Positions 1-11,126 are shown, numbered from the stretch's first letter. The stretch: 52,563 nt of DNA from an uncultured Variovorax sp. (GCA_913776885.1 CAJYQC010000370.1:1-52563), one strand, 5' to 3'. The notes: generated by a model from the letters alone, not told the origin. A program made the numbers and translations.

Positions 1-791
1 AACTGCGACTTCACGTCCGCCGCCTGCATCGAGGTGATGGCAGCGTAGGTCGTGCCGCCCTTGGAGGTCACGCGCTCGCGCAGCACCGACGGCGGCTCGG
101 TCGCGCTGTGTGCCAGCGACGATGCGCCCACGAAGGTGCCGATGGCCAGCCGCTGGGCCTGCTCGGGCGTGAGGCCCATCTCGACGCCGGCCTCGGTCAT
201 CGCCTCGATGAAATAGAACACGTAGGCTGGGCCGGAGCCCGACATGGCGGTGACCGCGTCGAGCGCGGGTTCGGTGTCGACCCAGAGCAGCTCGCCGGTG
301 GGCGCCAGCAGCTGGCCGACCGTCGAGCGGTCGGCGCTCTCGACGCCGGGCCGCGCGAACAGGCCGGTCATGCCCTTGCCGACCAGCGCGGGCGTGTTGG
401 GCATGGCGCGCACCACGCGCTCGGTGCCGAGCCAGCGCGCGATGCTGTCGGAGGGAATGCCGGCGGCCACGCTCAGTTGCAGGGCCTGGGCGGCGAAGGG
501 GCGCACCGCCTTCGCGGCATCGGCGAATGTCTGGGGCTTGACCGCCCAGACCATCACGCCGCAGCGCGACAGCGCCTCGCTCGCCTCGGGCCTGGCGACG
601 ATGCCGAAGGACTGCGACAGCTTCGCGCGGGCCTCCTCGAAGGGCTCGACCACCTCGAAGGCATCCGCCGGGGTGCCTTGCTGGATCAGGCCGCCGATGA
701 TGGCGCTGGCCATGTTGCCGCCCCCGATGAAGGCGACGGGAGGCAGCGGCGCGGGGCCGGTGCGGGGCAGGAAGGTCACGGCGATGGTCAT
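1..791 (-). CDS. proC: Pyrroline-5-carboxylate reductase, C-terminus truncated by the window edge
   Basis: Minus-strand translation from 791: MTIAVTFLPRTGPAPLPPVAFIGGGNMASAIIGGLIQQG...; GGGNMA dinucleotide-binding motif and SGSGPAYVF motif. Not in the ORF track because it is open at the left edge. Confidence 0.93.
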   Translation of the reverse strand, partial: MTIAVTFLPRTGPAPLPPVAFIGGGNMASAIIGGLIQQGTPADAFEVVEPFEEARAKLSQSFGIVARPEASEALSRCGVMVWAVKPQTFADAAKAVRPFAAQALQLSVAAGIPSDSIARWLGTERVVRAMPNTPALVGKGMTGLFARPGVESADRSTVGQLLAPTGELLWVDTEPALDAVTAMSGSGPAYVFYFIEAMTEAGVEMGLTPEQAQRLAIGTFVGASSLAHSATEPPSVLRERVTSKGGTTYAAITSMQAADVKSQ

Positions 792-1969
792 GGTCGGTCG
801 GCGTATTCGAAAGCGGCGAACTGGGTGATTTGAAGCGGATTGAAATTGTCGTCGCTCACGACCACCAGCATGCGCCCGCCGCCGGGCAGCGGCGGGCCCC
901 AGCACATGCCTTCGGTGTTGTCGAGCCTCGACAGGCCAAGCGCGGCGAAGTCGGCCACCAGCGTCTTGGCCGCCGGCCGGTGGTTGCCGGGCGCCAGCGC
1001 GTCGACGGCGAGCACGTCGCTGGCCGCGCGGGTGTCTATTTCATACAGGCGCAGCGAGTTGCCGCGGCCGGTGGCGTAGGCGCGCTCCAGCACCAGCATG
1101 CGGTCGGCTTCGAGCATCAGGATCTCGCTCACGCCGTTGTCGGCATAGCTGCCCGGAATCAGCGGGCGCAGCGGGATGGCGTCGGGAACATAGGCGATCT
1201 GGCGGTCGGCCTGGCCGGTCTGCAGGTCGATCCGGGTGAAGCGGCAGGGGCCGCCGGGAGCGCCGATGGCGGGTTCGGGGCCGTCCTGGACCAGCGCGTT
1301 TTCCATTCCCAGCCAGGCGAAGCGGCCGTCGGGCGTGAGGCTGACGCCCTCGAAGCTCAGGTTGTCGCGCGGACCGCGACGTCTGGCAGGATCGGGCTGG
1401 AACATGCCCGGCATCCGGAATTCGCGCAGGAAACGGCCGCCGCGGGCGGATTCGTACAAGGCCGGGCCGAAGCCGCGGGCGACGTCGCCCTCGCTGGTCC
1501 AGAGCAGGGTGTTGGTGACTGGGCGCAGCCGCAGGCCCTCGGGATCGGGCACCGGCAGGCCATCGACCGCGTCGCGCCGGCTGGGCCACTGGCCACCGCC
1601 GGGGCGTTGCAGCTGCACCACGCCCGTCGCCTCCGGAGCAGCGGCCTGCGGGGAGGGCCAGCGGGCGGTGTAGTAGCGCACGGGAGCGAGATCCGACCGG
1701 TCATCGCTGATGAGCAGGTACTCACCTCGGACCGGGTCGTAGTCGATGCCCGAAAGGCCTCCGGCCGTGGTTCCCTCTATATGAAGGCGGTGCGGCCAGC
1801 GTGCCTCGGCGAGGAGGCGCAGCCGGCCTGTGTCCGGTTTCGGCGTCGCTGCGCCCTTGCAGCCGGGGAGTGCCAATAGCCCCCCGAGCCCCGCCAGGCC
1901 GGCACCGCCGGCCAGCAGCAGGCGCCGCCGCAGCAGCGATGAGGTCGAAAGGGTGGTTTTTCCGGGCAT
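788..1969 (-). CDS. Esterase-like activity of phytase family protein, lipoprotein/Tat-like N-terminus
   Basis: ORF 788..2164; likely start at 1969 (MPGKTTLSTSSLLRRRLLLAGGAGLAGLGGLLALPGCKG). Motifs SGIDYDPVRGEYLLISDDR and LSFEGVSLTPDGR. ATGA overlap with proC. Confidence 0.75.
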   Translation of the reverse strand: MPGKTTLSTSSLLRRRLLLAGGAGLAGLGGLLALPGCKGAATPKPDTGRLRLLAEARWPHRLHIEGTTAGGLSGIDYDPVRGEYLLISDDRSDLAPVRYYTARWPSPQAAAPEATGVVQLQRPGGGQWPSRRDAVDGLPVPDPEGLRLRPVTNTLLWTSEGDVARGFGPALYESARGGRFLREFRMPGMFQPDPARRRGPRDNLSFEGVSLTPDGRFAWLGMENALVQDGPEPAIGAPGGPCRFTRIDLQTGQADRQIAYVPDAIPLRPLIPGSYADNGVSEILMLEADRMLVLERAYATGRGNSLRLYEIDTRAASDVLAVDALAPGNHRPAAKTLVADFAALGLSRLDNTEGMCWGPPLPGGGRMLVVVSDDNFNPLQITQFAAFEYADRP

Positions 1970-2017
1970 GCGCACGCCCCGCAGTCTAGTGGCTGCGTTT
2001 GCTGGCATGCAGGCCTG

Positions 2018-2046
2018 TTGACTTCCGGCTTCTTGCGTGCAACAAT
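2018..2046 (+). promoter_or_regulatory. Candidate sigma70 promoter of the spc operon
   Basis: TTGACT (2018-2023), 17-nt spacer, AACAAT (2041-2046), about 145 bp upstream of rplN. Confidence 0.45.
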
Positions 2047-2189
2047 CGCGGGCTTCGCTTTCAAAAGGCGGAGCTTTCAGCCCAAAGCGGAAGTGCCCCG
2101 AGTGGTTCGGGGTATGGACGACGGGCCCAAGACTGACTGATTTGCCTCCCTCCTGGAGGCGCATCGGTACAAGTTGGGAATATCAAGAA

Positions 2190-2558
2190 ATGATCCAAAC
2201 TGAATCCCGGCTCGAAGTGGCCGACAACACGGGCGCGAAATCCGTCCTGTGTATCAAGGTGCTCGGTGGCTCCAAGCGGCGTTACGCCAGCGTGGGCGAC
2301 GTCATCAAGGTCAGCATCAAGGAAGCCGCTCCGCGTGGTCGCGTCAAGAAGGGCGAGATCTACAGCGCTGTGGTGGTGCGCACCGCCAAGGGCATCCGCC
2401 GCGCCGACGGCTCGCTCGTGAAATTCGACGGCAACGCAGCAGTGTTGCTCAACGCCAAGCTGGAGCCCATCGGCACCCGCATCTTCGGACCGGTCACGCG
2501 CGAACTGCGCACCGAGAAGTTCATGAAGATCGTGTCGCTGGCACCCGAAGTTCTCTAA
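2190..2558 (+). CDS. rplN: 50S ribosomal protein L14
   Basis: [37 protein letters not shown]; 122 aa. Confidence 0.98.
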   Translation: MIQTESRLEVADNTGAKSVLCIKVLGGSKRRYASVGDVIKVSIKEAAPRGRVKKGEIYSAVVVRTAKGIRRADGSLVKFDGNAAVLLNAKLEPIGTRIFGPVTRELRTEKFMKIVSLAPEVL

Positions 2559-2570
2559 GGACACAACGCC

Positions 2571-2903
2571 ATGAACAAGATTCGCAAGGGCGACCAGGTC
2601 ATCGTGTTGGCCGGCCGCGACAAGGGCAAGCGGGGCACCGTCTCGTTGCGCAAGGACGACTCGCATGTGGTCGTCGAAGGCATCAACCTCGTCAAGAAGC
2701 ACACCAAGCCCAACCCCCTGAAGGGTACGACCGGTGGCATCGTCGAGAAGGCCATGCCGATTCACCAATCCAACGTGGCGATCTTCAACGCCGCGACCGG
2801 TAAGGCCGATCGCGTGGGCGTCAAGGTCACCCAGGATGCTGACGGCAAGCGCGTGGCTGTTCGCGTGTTCAAGTCGAGCGGCGAAGAAATCAAGTTCGCC
2901 TAA
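2571..2903 (+). CDS. rplX: 50S ribosomal protein L24
   Basis: [24 protein letters not shown] (KOW motif). Confidence 0.98.
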   Translation: MNKIRKGDQVIVLAGRDKGKRGTVSLRKDDSHVVVEGINLVKKHTKPNPLKGTTGGIVEKAMPIHQSNVAIFNAATGKADRVGVKVTQDADGKRVAVRVFKSSGEEIKFA

Positions 2904-2914
2904 GAGGTACTCAC

Positions 2915-3454
2915 ATGGCACGTCTCCAACAACACTATCGCGAAAAGATCGCGAAAGACCTGACCGAAAAGTTCGGCTACACGTCGCCGATGCAGGTCCC
3001 GCGCCTCACCAAGATCACCCTGAACATGGGTGTGGGTGAAGCCGTCGCCGACAAGAAGGTTCTCGAGAACGCAGTCGCCGACCTGACCAAGATCGCTGGC
3101 CAGAAGCCCGTGGTCACCAAGTCGAAGAAGGCCATTGCCGGCTTCAAGATCCGTGAGAACCAGCCGATCGGCTGCATGGTCACGCTGCGTGGCGTGCACA
3201 TGTACGAATTCCTGGATCGCTTCGTGACGATCGCGCTGCCGCGCGTTCGCGACTTCCGTGGTATCTCCGGTCGCGCTTTCGACGGCCGTGGCAACTACAA
3301 CATCGGCGTCAAGGAACAGATCATTTTCCCCGAGATCGAGTACGACAAGGTCGATGCCCTGCGCGGTCTCAATATCAGCATCACGACGACGGCCAAGACC
3401 GACGAAGAAGCCAAGGCGCTTCTGGCCGGCTTCCGTTTCCCGTTCAAGAACTGA
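2915..3454 (+). CDS. rplE: 50S ribosomal protein L5
   Basis: [43 protein letters not shown]. Confidence 0.98.
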   Translation: MARLQQHYREKIAKDLTEKFGYTSPMQVPRLTKITLNMGVGEAVADKKVLENAVADLTKIAGQKPVVTKSKKAIAGFKIRENQPIGCMVTLRGVHMYEFLDRFVTIALPRVRDFRGISGRAFDGRGNYNIGVKEQIIFPEIEYDKVDALRGLNISITTTAKTDEEAKALLAGFRFPFKN

Positions 3455-3462
3455 GGTGACCT

Positions 3463-3768
3463 GTGGCTAAAGCATCTTTGATCCAGCGCGAACTCAAGCG
3501 CGACAAGCTGGTTGCCAAGTTCGCAGCGAAGCACGCCGAACTGAAGGCGGCTTCCAACGACCTGAAGAAGACCGAGGAAGAGCGCGCTGCTGCTCGCCTG
3601 GCGCTGCAGAAGCTGCCGCGCAACGCGAACCCCACGCGCCAGCGCAACCGTTGCGAAATCACCGGTCGTCCCCGTGGCACCTTCCGTCAATTCGGTCTGG
3701 CCCGCGCCAAGATCCGTGAACTGGCTTTCAACGGCGACATCCCTGGTGTCACCAAGGCCAGCTGGTAA
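3463..3768 (+). CDS. rpsN: 30S ribosomal protein S14
   Basis: GTG start; [17 protein letters not shown]...[26 protein letters not shown]. Confidence 0.97.
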   Translation: MAKASLIQRELKRDKLVAKFAAKHAELKAASNDLKKTEEERAAARLALQKLPRNANPTRQRNRCEITGRPRGTFRQFGLARAKIRELAFNGDIPGVTKASW

Positions 3769-3788
3769 GCCAGGCAGGAGCAAACAAC

Positions 3789-4184
3789 ATGAGCATGAGT
3801 GATCCCATTGCCGACCTGCTGACGCGTATCCGCAACGCGCAGATGGTGGCGAAGCCCACCGTGTCGGTCCCGTCTTCGAAGGTGAAGGTCGCGATCGCAC
3901 AAGTCCTGAAGGACGAGGGCTACATCGACGGCTTCCAGGTCAAGACCGAAGCCGGCAAGAGCGAACTGGAAATCTCGCTGAAGTACTACGCTGGCCGTCC
4001 GGTCATCGAGCGTATCGAGCGTGTGAGCCGCCCTGGTCTGCGCGTCTACAAGGCCAGCGCTTCCATTCCGCAAGTCCAGAACGGCCTCGGCGTCGCCATC
4101 GTCACGACCCCCAAGGGCGTGATGACCGACCGCAAGGCTCGCGCCTCCGGTGTCGGCGGCGAAGTCCTGTGCTACGTCGCCTAA
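3789..4184 (+). CDS. rpsH: 30S ribosomal protein S8
   Basis: [18 protein letters not shown]...GGEVLCYVA. Confidence 0.98.
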   Translation: MSMSDPIADLLTRIRNAQMVAKPTVSVPSSKVKVAIAQVLKDEGYIDGFQVKTEAGKSELEISLKYYAGRPVIERIERVSRPGLRVYKASASIPQVQNGLGVAIVTTPKGVMTDRKARASGVGGEVLCYVA

Positions 4185-4208
4185 CCGAGACATCGAGGAG
4201 TAACTGAA

Positions 4209-4742
4209 ATGTCCCGAGTAGGAAAATCGCCGGTCGCCATCCCCGCAGGCGTGGATGTGTCGATCAAGGAAGACCAGATCAGCGTCAAGGGTACGGGCGG
4301 CACGCTCAACCTTTCGCGCAACGCGCTGGTCAACGTCGTCAACAAGGACGGCAAGCTGAGCTTCGAGCCCGCCAACGAATCGCGTGAAGCCAACGCGATG
4401 AGCGGCACGGTTCGCCAGCTCGTGAACAACATGGTGGTCGGTGTGACCAAGGGCTTCGAGAAGAAGCTCAGCCTGATCGGCGTCGGCTACAAGGCTGCTG
4501 CCCAGGGCGCCAAGCTGAACCTCCAGGTCGGCTACTCGCACCCCGTCAACATCGACATGCCCCAGGGCATCACGGTGACGACGCCCAGCCCGACCGAAGT
4601 CGTGATCAAGGGTGCCGACCGCCAGCGCGTCGGCCAGGTGGCCGCTGAGATCCGTGCCGTTCGTCCGCCAGAGCCCTACAAGGGCAAGGGCATCCGCTAT
4701 GCGGACGAGAAGATCGTGATCAAAGAGACCAAGAAGAAGTAA
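4209..4742 (+). CDS. rplF: 50S ribosomal protein L6
   Basis: [17 protein letters not shown]...[16 protein letters not shown]. Confidence 0.98.
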   Translation: MSRVGKSPVAIPAGVDVSIKEDQISVKGTGGTLNLSRNALVNVVNKDGKLSFEPANESREANAMSGTVRQLVNNMVVGVTKGFEKKLSLIGVGYKAAAQGAKLNLQVGYSHPVNIDMPQGITVTTPSPTEVVIKGADRQRVGQVAAEIRAVRPPEPYKGKGIRYADEKIVIKETKKK

Positions 4743-4753
4743 GGGGCAGCAAA

Positions 4754-5122
4754 ATGATGTTGACCAAAAAAGCACAGCGTCTCCGCCGCTCGCGCCAGAC
4801 CCGCATCCGCATCGCGACGCAGGGCGTGGCCCGTCTGACGGTGAACCGCACCAACCTGCACATCTACGCCACCGTCATCTCCGGCGACGGCGCCAAGGTG
4901 ATTGCAACCGCATCGACCGCAGAAGCCGAAGTGCGTACCTCGCTCGGCGGTTCGGGCAAGGGCGGCAACGCTGCCGCAGCCACCGCCGTCGGCAAGCGCA
5001 TCGCTGAAAAGGCGAAGGCTGCCGGCATCGAGAAGGTCGCATTCGACCGCGCAGGTTTCGCGTACCACGGCCGCGTCAAGGCGCTGGCCGAAGCCGCCCG
5101 CGAAGCCGGCCTGCAGTTCTAA
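4754..5122 (+). CDS. rplR: 50S ribosomal protein L18
   Basis: [18 protein letters not shown]...[22 protein letters not shown]. Confidence 0.98.
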   Translation: MMLTKKAQRLRRSRQTRIRIATQGVARLTVNRTNLHIYATVISGDGAKVIATASTAEAEVRTSLGGSGKGGNAAAATAVGKRIAEKAKAAGIEKVAFDRAGFAYHGRVKALAEAAREAGLQF

Positions 5123-5140
5123 CCGGACACGAGATTCAAA

Positions 5141-5659
5141 ATGGCAAAGATTCAGGCAAGAACCCAGAACGAAGGCCCCGAGGACGGTTTGCGCGAGAAG
5201 ATGATCGCGATCAACCGCGTCACCAAGGTGGTGAAGGGTGGTCGTATCCTCGGTTTCGCAGCGCTGACCGTGGTCGGTGACGGCGATGGCCGCGTCGGCA
5301 TGGGCAAGGGCAAGTCGAAGGAAGTGCCCGCTGCAGTGCAGAAGGCAATGGAAGAAGCGCGTCGCAACCTGCTGAAGGTTTCGATCAAGAACGGCACGCT
5401 GCACCACCAGGTGCAGGGCCACCACGGCGCTTCGACGGTCGTGATGTACCCGGCTCCCAAGGGTACCGGCATCATCGCCGGCGGCCCGATGCGCGCCGTG
5501 TTCGAAGTGATGGGCATCACCGACATCGTGGCCAAGAGCCACGGCTCGTCGAACCCGTACAACATGGTTCGCGCCACGCTCGACGGGTTGAAGAACTCGA
5601 CGACCGCCAGCGAAGTGGCTGCCAAGCGCGGTCTGACCGTCGAAGAAATCTTCGCCTGA
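5141..5659 (+). CDS. rpsE: 30S ribosomal protein S5
   Basis: [36 protein letters not shown]. Confidence 0.98.
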   Translation: MAKIQARTQNEGPEDGLREKMIAINRVTKVVKGGRILGFAALTVVGDGDGRVGMGKGKSKEVPAAVQKAMEEARRNLLKVSIKNGTLHHQVQGHHGASTVVMYPAPKGTGIIAGGPMRAVFEVMGITDIVAKSHGSSNPYNMVRATLDGLKNSTTASEVAAKRGLTVEEIFA

Positions 5660-5694
5660 GCGCAGGCCGTCGCAAGCCTCAAGGAAGCATTCAA

Positions 5695-5877
5695 ATGACG
5701 CAACAACAAACCCTCAAGGTGCAGCTGGTCAAGAGCCCGATCGGCACCAAGGAATCGCATCGCGCGACCGTGCGTGGCCTCGGCCTGCGCAAGCTCAACA
5801 GCGTGAGCGAACTGCAAGACACGCCCGCTGTGCGCGGCATGATCAACAAGATCAGTTATCTGGTCAAAGTCCTGTAA
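5695..5877 (+). CDS. rpmD: 50S ribosomal protein L30
   Basis: 60 aa: [30 protein letters not shown]. Confidence 0.97.
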   Translation: MTQQQTLKVQLVKSPIGTKESHRATVRGLGLRKLNSVSELQDTPAVRGMINKISYLVKVL

Positions 5878-5888
5878 GAGAGACTGAT

Positions 5889-6320
5889 ATGGAACTCAAT
5901 GGCATCAAGCCGGCCGATGGCGCCAAGCACGCCAAGCGCCGTGTCGGCCGCGGTATCGGTTCCGGCCTGGGCAAGACCTCGGGTCGCGGCCACAAGGGCC
6001 AGAAGTCGCGCGCAGGCGGTTTCCACAAGGTCGGCTTCGAAGGCGGTCAAATGCCGCTGCAGCGTCGCCTGCCGAAGCGTGGCTTCAAGTCGCACCTGCT
6101 GAAGTTCAACGCCGAAGTCACGCTGACCGCTCTCGAGCAGCTCGGCCTGGCCGAAGTGGACATCCTGGCGCTGAAGCAAGCCGGCCTCGTGGGCCAGCTC
6201 GCCAAGGTCGTCAAGGTCGTGAAGACCGGTGAGCTCACCAAGGCCGTCAAGCTGACGGGCGTGGGTGCAACGGCTGGCGCCAAGGCTGCCATCGAAGCAG
6301 CCGGCGGCAGCATCGCCTGA
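5889..6320 (+). CDS. rplO: 50S ribosomal protein L15
   Basis: [25 protein letters not shown]. Confidence 0.98.
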   Translation: MELNGIKPADGAKHAKRRVGRGIGSGLGKTSGRGHKGQKSRAGGFHKVGFEGGQMPLQRRLPKRGFKSHLLKFNAEVTLTALEQLGLAEVDILALKQAGLVGQLAKVVKVVKTGELTKAVKLTGVGATAGAKAAIEAAGGSIA

Positions 6321-6347
6321 TCATCATCGGACTGAAAGAAGTTCTTC

Positions 6348-7661
6348 GTGGCAACTAACGCGGCAACGATCGCAAAGACAGGCAAGTTCGGTGACCTCCG
6401 TCGCCGGCTCGTCTTCTTGCTGCTCGCGCTCGTGGTCTACCGGATCGGCGCCCACATCCCTGTGCCGGGTATCAACCCGGACCAGCTGGCTGCGCTGTTC
6501 CAGGGCCAGCAGGGCGGCATTCTGAGCCTGTTCAACATGTTCTCGGGCGGGGCGCTGTCGCGCTTCACCGTGTTCGCGTTGGGGATCATGCCGTACATCT
6601 CGGCGTCGATCATCATGCAGCTGATGACCTACGTGCTTCCGACCTTCGAGCAATTGAAGAAGGAAGGCGAGGCCGGCCGCCGCAAGATCACGCAGTACAC
6701 GCGCTATGGTGCGCTGGGCCTGGCCCTCTTCCAGTCGTTCAGCATCGCGGTGGCTCTCGAGTCGTCGGCAGGCCTGGTTATCTCGCCCGGCTTCGGCTTC
6801 CGCATCACTGCCATGGTGAGCCTGACGGCAGGCTCCATGTTCCTGATGTGGCTCGGCGAGCAGATCACCGAACGCGGCCTGGGCAACGGGATCTCGATCC
6901 TGATCTTCGCGGGTATCGCGGCTGGCCTGCCCAACGCCATCGGCGGCCTCCTGGAGCTGGTGCGTACCGGTGCCATGAACGTGATCGTCGCGCTCTTCAT
7001 CGTCGCCGTGGTGGTGCTGGTCACCTACTTCGTGGTGTTCGTTGAACGCGGCCAGCGCAAGATCCTCGTGAACTATGCGCGTCGCCAGGTCGGCAACAAG
7101 GTGTACGGCGGCCAGTCGTCGCACCTGCCGCTGAAGCTGAACATGGCCGGCGTGATCCCGCCGATCTTCGCCTCGTCGATCATCCTGCTGCCGGCGACGG
7201 TGGTCGGCTGGTTCAGCACCGGCGACGGCGGTTTCCGCTGGATCAAGGACGTCGCCAGTGCGCTGCGCCCCGGCGAGCCGATCTACGTGCTGCTGTATGC
7301 CGCTGCGATCGTTTTCTTCTGCTTCTTCTACACGGCGCTCGTGTTCAACAGCAAGGAAACGGCCGACAACCTGAAGAAGAGTGGTGCATTCATTCCTGGC
7401 ATCCGCCCGGGTGACCAGACCGCTCGCTACATCGACAAGATCCTGGTTCGCCTGACGCTGGCGGGCGCGGTGTACATCACCTTCGTCTGCCTGCTGCCAG
7501 AGTTCCTGATCCTGAAGTACAACGTGCCGTTCTACTTCGGTGGTACCTCCCTGCTGATCATCGTGGTCGTCACGATGGACTTCATGGCCCAGGTGCAAAA
7601 CTACATGATGTCCCAGCAGTACGAATCGCTGCTGAAGAAGGCGAACTTCAAGACATCGTAG
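6348..7661 (+). CDS. secY: Preprotein translocase subunit SecY
   Basis: 437 aa multi-span membrane protein; [32 protein letters not shown]. Confidence 0.98.
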   Translation: MATNAATIAKTGKFGDLRRRLVFLLLALVVYRIGAHIPVPGINPDQLAALFQGQQGGILSLFNMFSGGALSRFTVFALGIMPYISASIIMQLMTYVLPTFEQLKKEGEAGRRKITQYTRYGALGLALFQSFSIAVALESSAGLVISPGFGFRITAMVSLTAGSMFLMWLGEQITERGLGNGISILIFAGIAAGLPNAIGGLLELVRTGAMNVIVALFIVAVVVLVTYFVVFVERGQRKILVNYARRQVGNKVYGGQSSHLPLKLNMAGVIPPIFASSIILLPATVVGWFSTGDGGFRWIKDVASALRPGEPIYVLLYAAAIVFFCFFYTALVFNSKETADNLKKSGAFIPGIRPGDQTARYIDKILVRLTLAGAVYITFVCLLPEFLILKYNVPFYFGGTSLLIIVVVTMDFMAQVQNYMMSQQYESLLKKANFKTS

Positions 7662-7725
7662 GGCTGTGTTTCAGTATTGAGTCCGGGCGGTAGACCGCCA
7701 CGTTAAACAGTTTTAGGAGAGTGAA

Positions 7726-7839
7726 ATGAGAGTTTCGGCCTCGGTCAAAACCATCTGCCGTAATTGCAAGGTCATCCGCCGCAAGGGTGTGGTGCGCGTG
7801 ATCTGCACCGACCCGCGCCACAAGCAGCGCCAGGGTTGA
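7726..7839 (+). CDS. rpmJ: 50S ribosomal protein L36
   Basis: [37 protein letters not shown] (37 aa); below the ORF-track length cutoff. Confidence 0.97.
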   Translation: MRVSASVKTICRNCKVIRRKGVVRVICTDPRHKQRQG

Positions 7840-7862
7840 TTGAAGAGTATTAGAGGACGCAC

Positions 7863-8228
7863 ATGGCACGTATTGCTGGCATCAACATCCCGCCGCACAA
7901 GCACGCTGAAATCGGCCTGACCGCCATCTTCGGCATCGGTCGCACCCGCGCCCGTCAGATCTGCGAAGCGAGCGGCATCGAGTATTCGAAGAAGATCAAG
8001 GATCTGACCGACGCCGATCTCGAGAAGATCCGCGACCAGATCGCTCTGTTCACGATCGAAGGCGACCTGCGTCGCGAGACGACGATGAACATCAAGCGCC
8101 TGATGGACATCGGCTGCTACCGCGGCTTCCGTCATCGTCGCGGCCTGCCGATGCGCGGCCAGCGCACGCGCACCAACGCCCGCACCCGCAAGGGTCCGCG
8201 CAAGGCTGCGCAGTCCCTGAAGAAATAA
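7863..8228 (+). CDS. rpsM: 30S ribosomal protein S13
   Basis: [30 protein letters not shown]. Confidence 0.98.
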   Translation: MARIAGINIPPHKHAEIGLTAIFGIGRTRARQICEASGIEYSKKIKDLTDADLEKIRDQIALFTIEGDLRRETTMNIKRLMDIGCYRGFRHRRGLPMRGQRTRTNARTRKGPRKAAQSLKK

Positions 8229-8240
8229 GGATAGAACAGC

Positions 8241-8645
8241 ATGGCTAAAGCACCTGCAAACAACGCCGCACAGCGCGTTCGCAAGAAGGTTCGCAAGAAC
8301 GTCGCGGACGGTATCGCTCACGTGCACGCTTCGTTCAACAACACCATCATCACGATCACCGATCGCCAGGGCAACGCCCTGTCGTGGGCTTCGTCGGGTG
8401 GCCAGGGCTTCAAGGGCTCGCGCAAGTCGACGCCGTTCGCTGCGCAGGTCGCTTCCGAAGTGGCCGGCCGTGCTGCTGTCGAACAAGGCATCAAGAACCT
8501 CGACGTCGAGATCAAGGGCCCCGGCCCCGGTCGCGAATCGTCGGTGCGCGCACTGGCTGCGCTCGGCATCCGGATCAATTCCATTGCCGACGTGACGCCC
8601 GTTCCGCACAACGGCTGCCGTCCCCAGAAGCGTCGCCGCATCTGA
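8241..8645 (+). CDS. rpsK: 30S ribosomal protein S11
   Basis: [34 protein letters not shown]. Confidence 0.98.
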   Translation: MAKAPANNAAQRVRKKVRKNVADGIAHVHASFNNTIITITDRQGNALSWASSGGQGFKGSRKSTPFAAQVASEVAGRAAVEQGIKNLDVEIKGPGPGRESSVRALAALGIRINSIADVTPVPHNGCRPQKRRRI

Positions 8646-8660
8646 TCGTCAGTCCGCAAG

Positions 8661-8701
8661 GCGCAGCCGGCTTTGAATAGCGGCTGCGCGTTTGTTTTTT
8701 T
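8661..8701 (+). terminator. Intrinsic terminator-like hairpin between rpsK and rpsD
   Basis: GCGCAGCCG (8661-8669) / CGGCTGCGC (8681-8689), perfect 9-bp stem, followed by GTTTGTTTTTTT. Confidence 0.8.
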
Positions 8702-8713
8702 ACTAAGCCCACC

Positions 8714-8754
8714 GCCATCGGCAATCCGCTGATGGCTCCCGCAGGCAACTGCGG
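8714..8754 (+). promoter_or_regulatory. Two tandem hairpins in the rpsD leader, the second capped by a GCAA (GNRA) tetraloop
   Basis: GCCATC...GATGGC (8714-8719/8731-8736) and CCGCAG-GCAA-CTGCGG (8739-8754). Confidence 0.5.
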
Positions 8755-8776
8755 CAGATGACACAAAGGAAAAATC

Positions 8777-9400
8777 GTGGCACGTTACCTCGGCCCCAAG
8801 GCCAAACTTTCCCGCCGTGAAGGCACCGACCTGTTCTTGAAGAGCGCTCGCCGTTCGATCCAGGACAAGGCCAAGTTCGACTCCAAGCCCGGCCAGCACG
8901 GTCGCACCTCGGGTCAGCGCACCTCCGACTATGGTCTGCAGCTGCGCGAGAAGCAGAAGGTCAAGCGCATGTACGGCGTGCTCGAGAAGCAGTTCCGCCG
9001 CTACTTCGAAGAAGCCGATCGCCGCCGTGGCAACACCGGTGCCAACCTGCTGTCGATCCTCGAATCGCGCCTGGACAACGTCGTCTACCGCATGGGCTTC
9101 GGCTCGACCCGCGCCGAAGCGCGCCAGCTCGTGTCGCACAAGGCGATCACGGTGAACGGCCAGTCGGTCAACATCCCGTCGTACCTGGTCAAGACCGGCG
9201 ACGTGATCGCCGTGCGCGAGAAGTCGAAGAAGCAGACCCGCGTTGTCGAAGCACTGCAACTCGCCCAGCAAGTCGGTATTCCGGCATGGGTCGACGTGAA
9301 TGCCGACAAGGCCGAAGGCACGTTCAAGAAGGTGCCCGATCGCGACGAATTCGCAGCCGACATCAACGAATCGCTGATCGTCGAACTGTATTCGCGTTGA
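8777..9400 (+). CDS. rpsD: 30S ribosomal protein S4
   Basis: [42 protein letters not shown]. Confidence 0.98.
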   Translation: MARYLGPKAKLSRREGTDLFLKSARRSIQDKAKFDSKPGQHGRTSGQRTSDYGLQLREKQKVKRMYGVLEKQFRRYFEEADRRRGNTGANLLSILESRLDNVVYRMGFGSTRAEARQLVSHKAITVNGQSVNIPSYLVKTGDVIAVREKSKKQTRVVEALQLAQQVGIPAWVDVNADKAEGTFKKVPDRDEFAADINESLIVELYSR

Positions 9401-9409
9401 TTTTTTCTA

Positions 9410-9454
9410 CCCGCCTGCGCTCTCACGCGCCGGCGGGAGATTGTTTTTGTTGTT
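9410..9454 (+). terminator. Terminator-like hairpin between rpsD and rpoA
   Basis: CCCGCC-T-GCGC-TCTCAC-GCGC-C-GGCGGG followed by AGATTGTTTTTGTTGTT. Confidence 0.65.
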
Positions 9455-9542
9455 CACGTTCCTGTTCCGCGCTTTGCCGCGGCTCAGGTGCTTCACCAGC
9501 CTTACCGGTGTAACGAGCCGGGGGTATTGAGAGGAAGTCTGC

Positions 9543-10532
9543 ATGCAAACCACCCTGCTGAAACCCAAGACCATCCAGGTCGAGCAACTTGCCGCCAACA
9601 AGGCCAAGGTGACGCTCGAGCCTTTCGAGCGTGGCTATGGCCACACGCTCGGCAACGCGCTGCGTCGCGTACTGCTGTCGTCCATGGTGGGCTACTCGGC
9701 CACCGAAGTCACGATCGCTGGCGTTCTGCATGAGTACTCGTCGATCGACGGCGTGCAGGAAGATGTCGTCAACATCCTGCTGAATCTCAAGGGCGTGGTG
9801 TTCAAGCTCCACAACCGCGACGAAGTCACGCTGAGCCTGCGCAAGGACGGCGAAGGCCCGGTGCTGGCGTCCGACATCCAGACCCCGCACGACGTCGAGA
9901 TCATCAACCCCGACCACGTGATCGCCCACCTGTCGCAAGGCGGCAAGCTCGACATGCAGATCAAGGTCGAGAAGGGCCGCGGCTACGTGCCCGGCACGAT
10001 GCGCCGCTATGCGGACGAGCCGACCAAGTCGATCGGCCGCATCGTCCTCGACGCCTCGTTCTCGCCCGTCAAGCGCGTGAGCTATACGGTCGAAAGCGCC
10101 CGCGTGGAGCAGCGCACCGACCTGGACAAGCTGCTGGTCGAGATCGAGACCAACGGTGCGATCACCGCCGAAGACGCGGTGCGCGCATCGGCTAAAATCC
10201 TGGTCGAGCAGCTCGCCGTGTTCGCGCAGCTCGAAGGCGGCGAACTCGCTGCATTCGACGCTCCGGCTCCGCGCAGCGCACAGCAGTTCGATCCGATCCT
10301 GCTGCGCCCTGTCGACGAACTCGAACTGACGGTGCGTTCGGCCAACTGCCTGAAGGCCGAAAACATCTACTACATCGGTGACCTGATCCAGCGCACCGAG
10401 AACGAGCTGCTCAAGACCCCGAACTTGGGTCGCAAGTCGCTCAACGAAATCAAGGAAGTGCTCGCCTCCCGCGGCCTGACCTTGGGCATGAAGCTCGAAA
10501 GCTGGCCGCCGGCCGGCCTCGACAAGCGTTGA
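9543..10532 (+). CDS. rpoA: DNA-directed RNA polymerase subunit alpha
   Basis: 329 aa; [21 protein letters not shown]; alpha-[26 protein letters not shown]. Confidence 0.98.
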   Translation: MQTTLLKPKTIQVEQLAANKAKVTLEPFERGYGHTLGNALRRVLLSSMVGYSATEVTIAGVLHEYSSIDGVQEDVVNILLNLKGVVFKLHNRDEVTLSLRKDGEGPVLASDIQTPHDVEIINPDHVIAHLSQGGKLDMQIKVEKGRGYVPGTMRRYADEPTKSIGRIVLDASFSPVKRVSYTVESARVEQRTDLDKLLVEIETNGAITAEDAVRASAKILVEQLAVFAQLEGGELAAFDAPAPRSAQQFDPILLRPVDELELTVRSANCLKAENIYYIGDLIQRTENELLKTPNLGRKSLNEIKEVLASRGLTLGMKLESWPPAGLDKR

Positions 10533-10627
10533 TATTTGAATTTTTGAAAAAGGCCCCCTGAAAAGGGCCAGTGCACCGGGCAGTACCTGACACGGCTGCC
10601 TGTTTTTATAAAGTAAAGGAAAGCACC

Positions 10628-11026
10628 ATGCGTCACGGACACGGACTCCGCAAACTCAACCGCACCAGCTCGCACCGCCTCGCGATGCTGCAGAACATGA
10701 TGAACTCGCTCATCGAGCACGAAGTCATCAAGACCACGGTCCCCAAGGCCAAGGAACTGCGCCGCGTCATCGAGCCGATGATCACCCTGGCCAAGAAGCC
10801 CACCGTCGCCAACAAGCGCCTGGCCTTCGACCGCCTGCGCAGCCGCGACAGCGTCGTGAAGCTCTTCAACGACCTCGGTCCGCGTTTCGCAGCGCGTCCA
10901 GGCGGCTACACCCGCATCCTGAAGATGGGTTTCCGCGTTGGCGACAATGCACCGATGGCGCTCGTCGAACTGGTTGATCGTCCTGAAATTAAAGAAGACG
11001 CAGCCGAGCAAAACGCTGCTGAATAA
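10628..11026 (+). CDS. rplQ: 50S ribosomal protein L17
   Basis: Start at 10628: [27 protein letters not shown]-track start (10571) is too early. Confidence 0.97.
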   Translation: MRHGHGLRKLNRTSSHRLAMLQNMMNSLIEHEVIKTTVPKAKELRRVIEPMITLAKKPTVANKRLAFDRLRSRDSVVKLFNDLGPRFAARPGGYTRILKMGFRVGDNAPMALVELVDRPEIKEDAAEQNAAE

Positions 11027-11044
11027 GCTATAATCTAAGTCTGC

Positions 11045-11121
<77 letters not shown>

Positions 11122-11126
11122 AATTG

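Noticed and set aside
108-833. Plus-strand ORFs over proC
   Set aside because: Antisense frames; proC on the minus strand is unambiguous but runs off the window.
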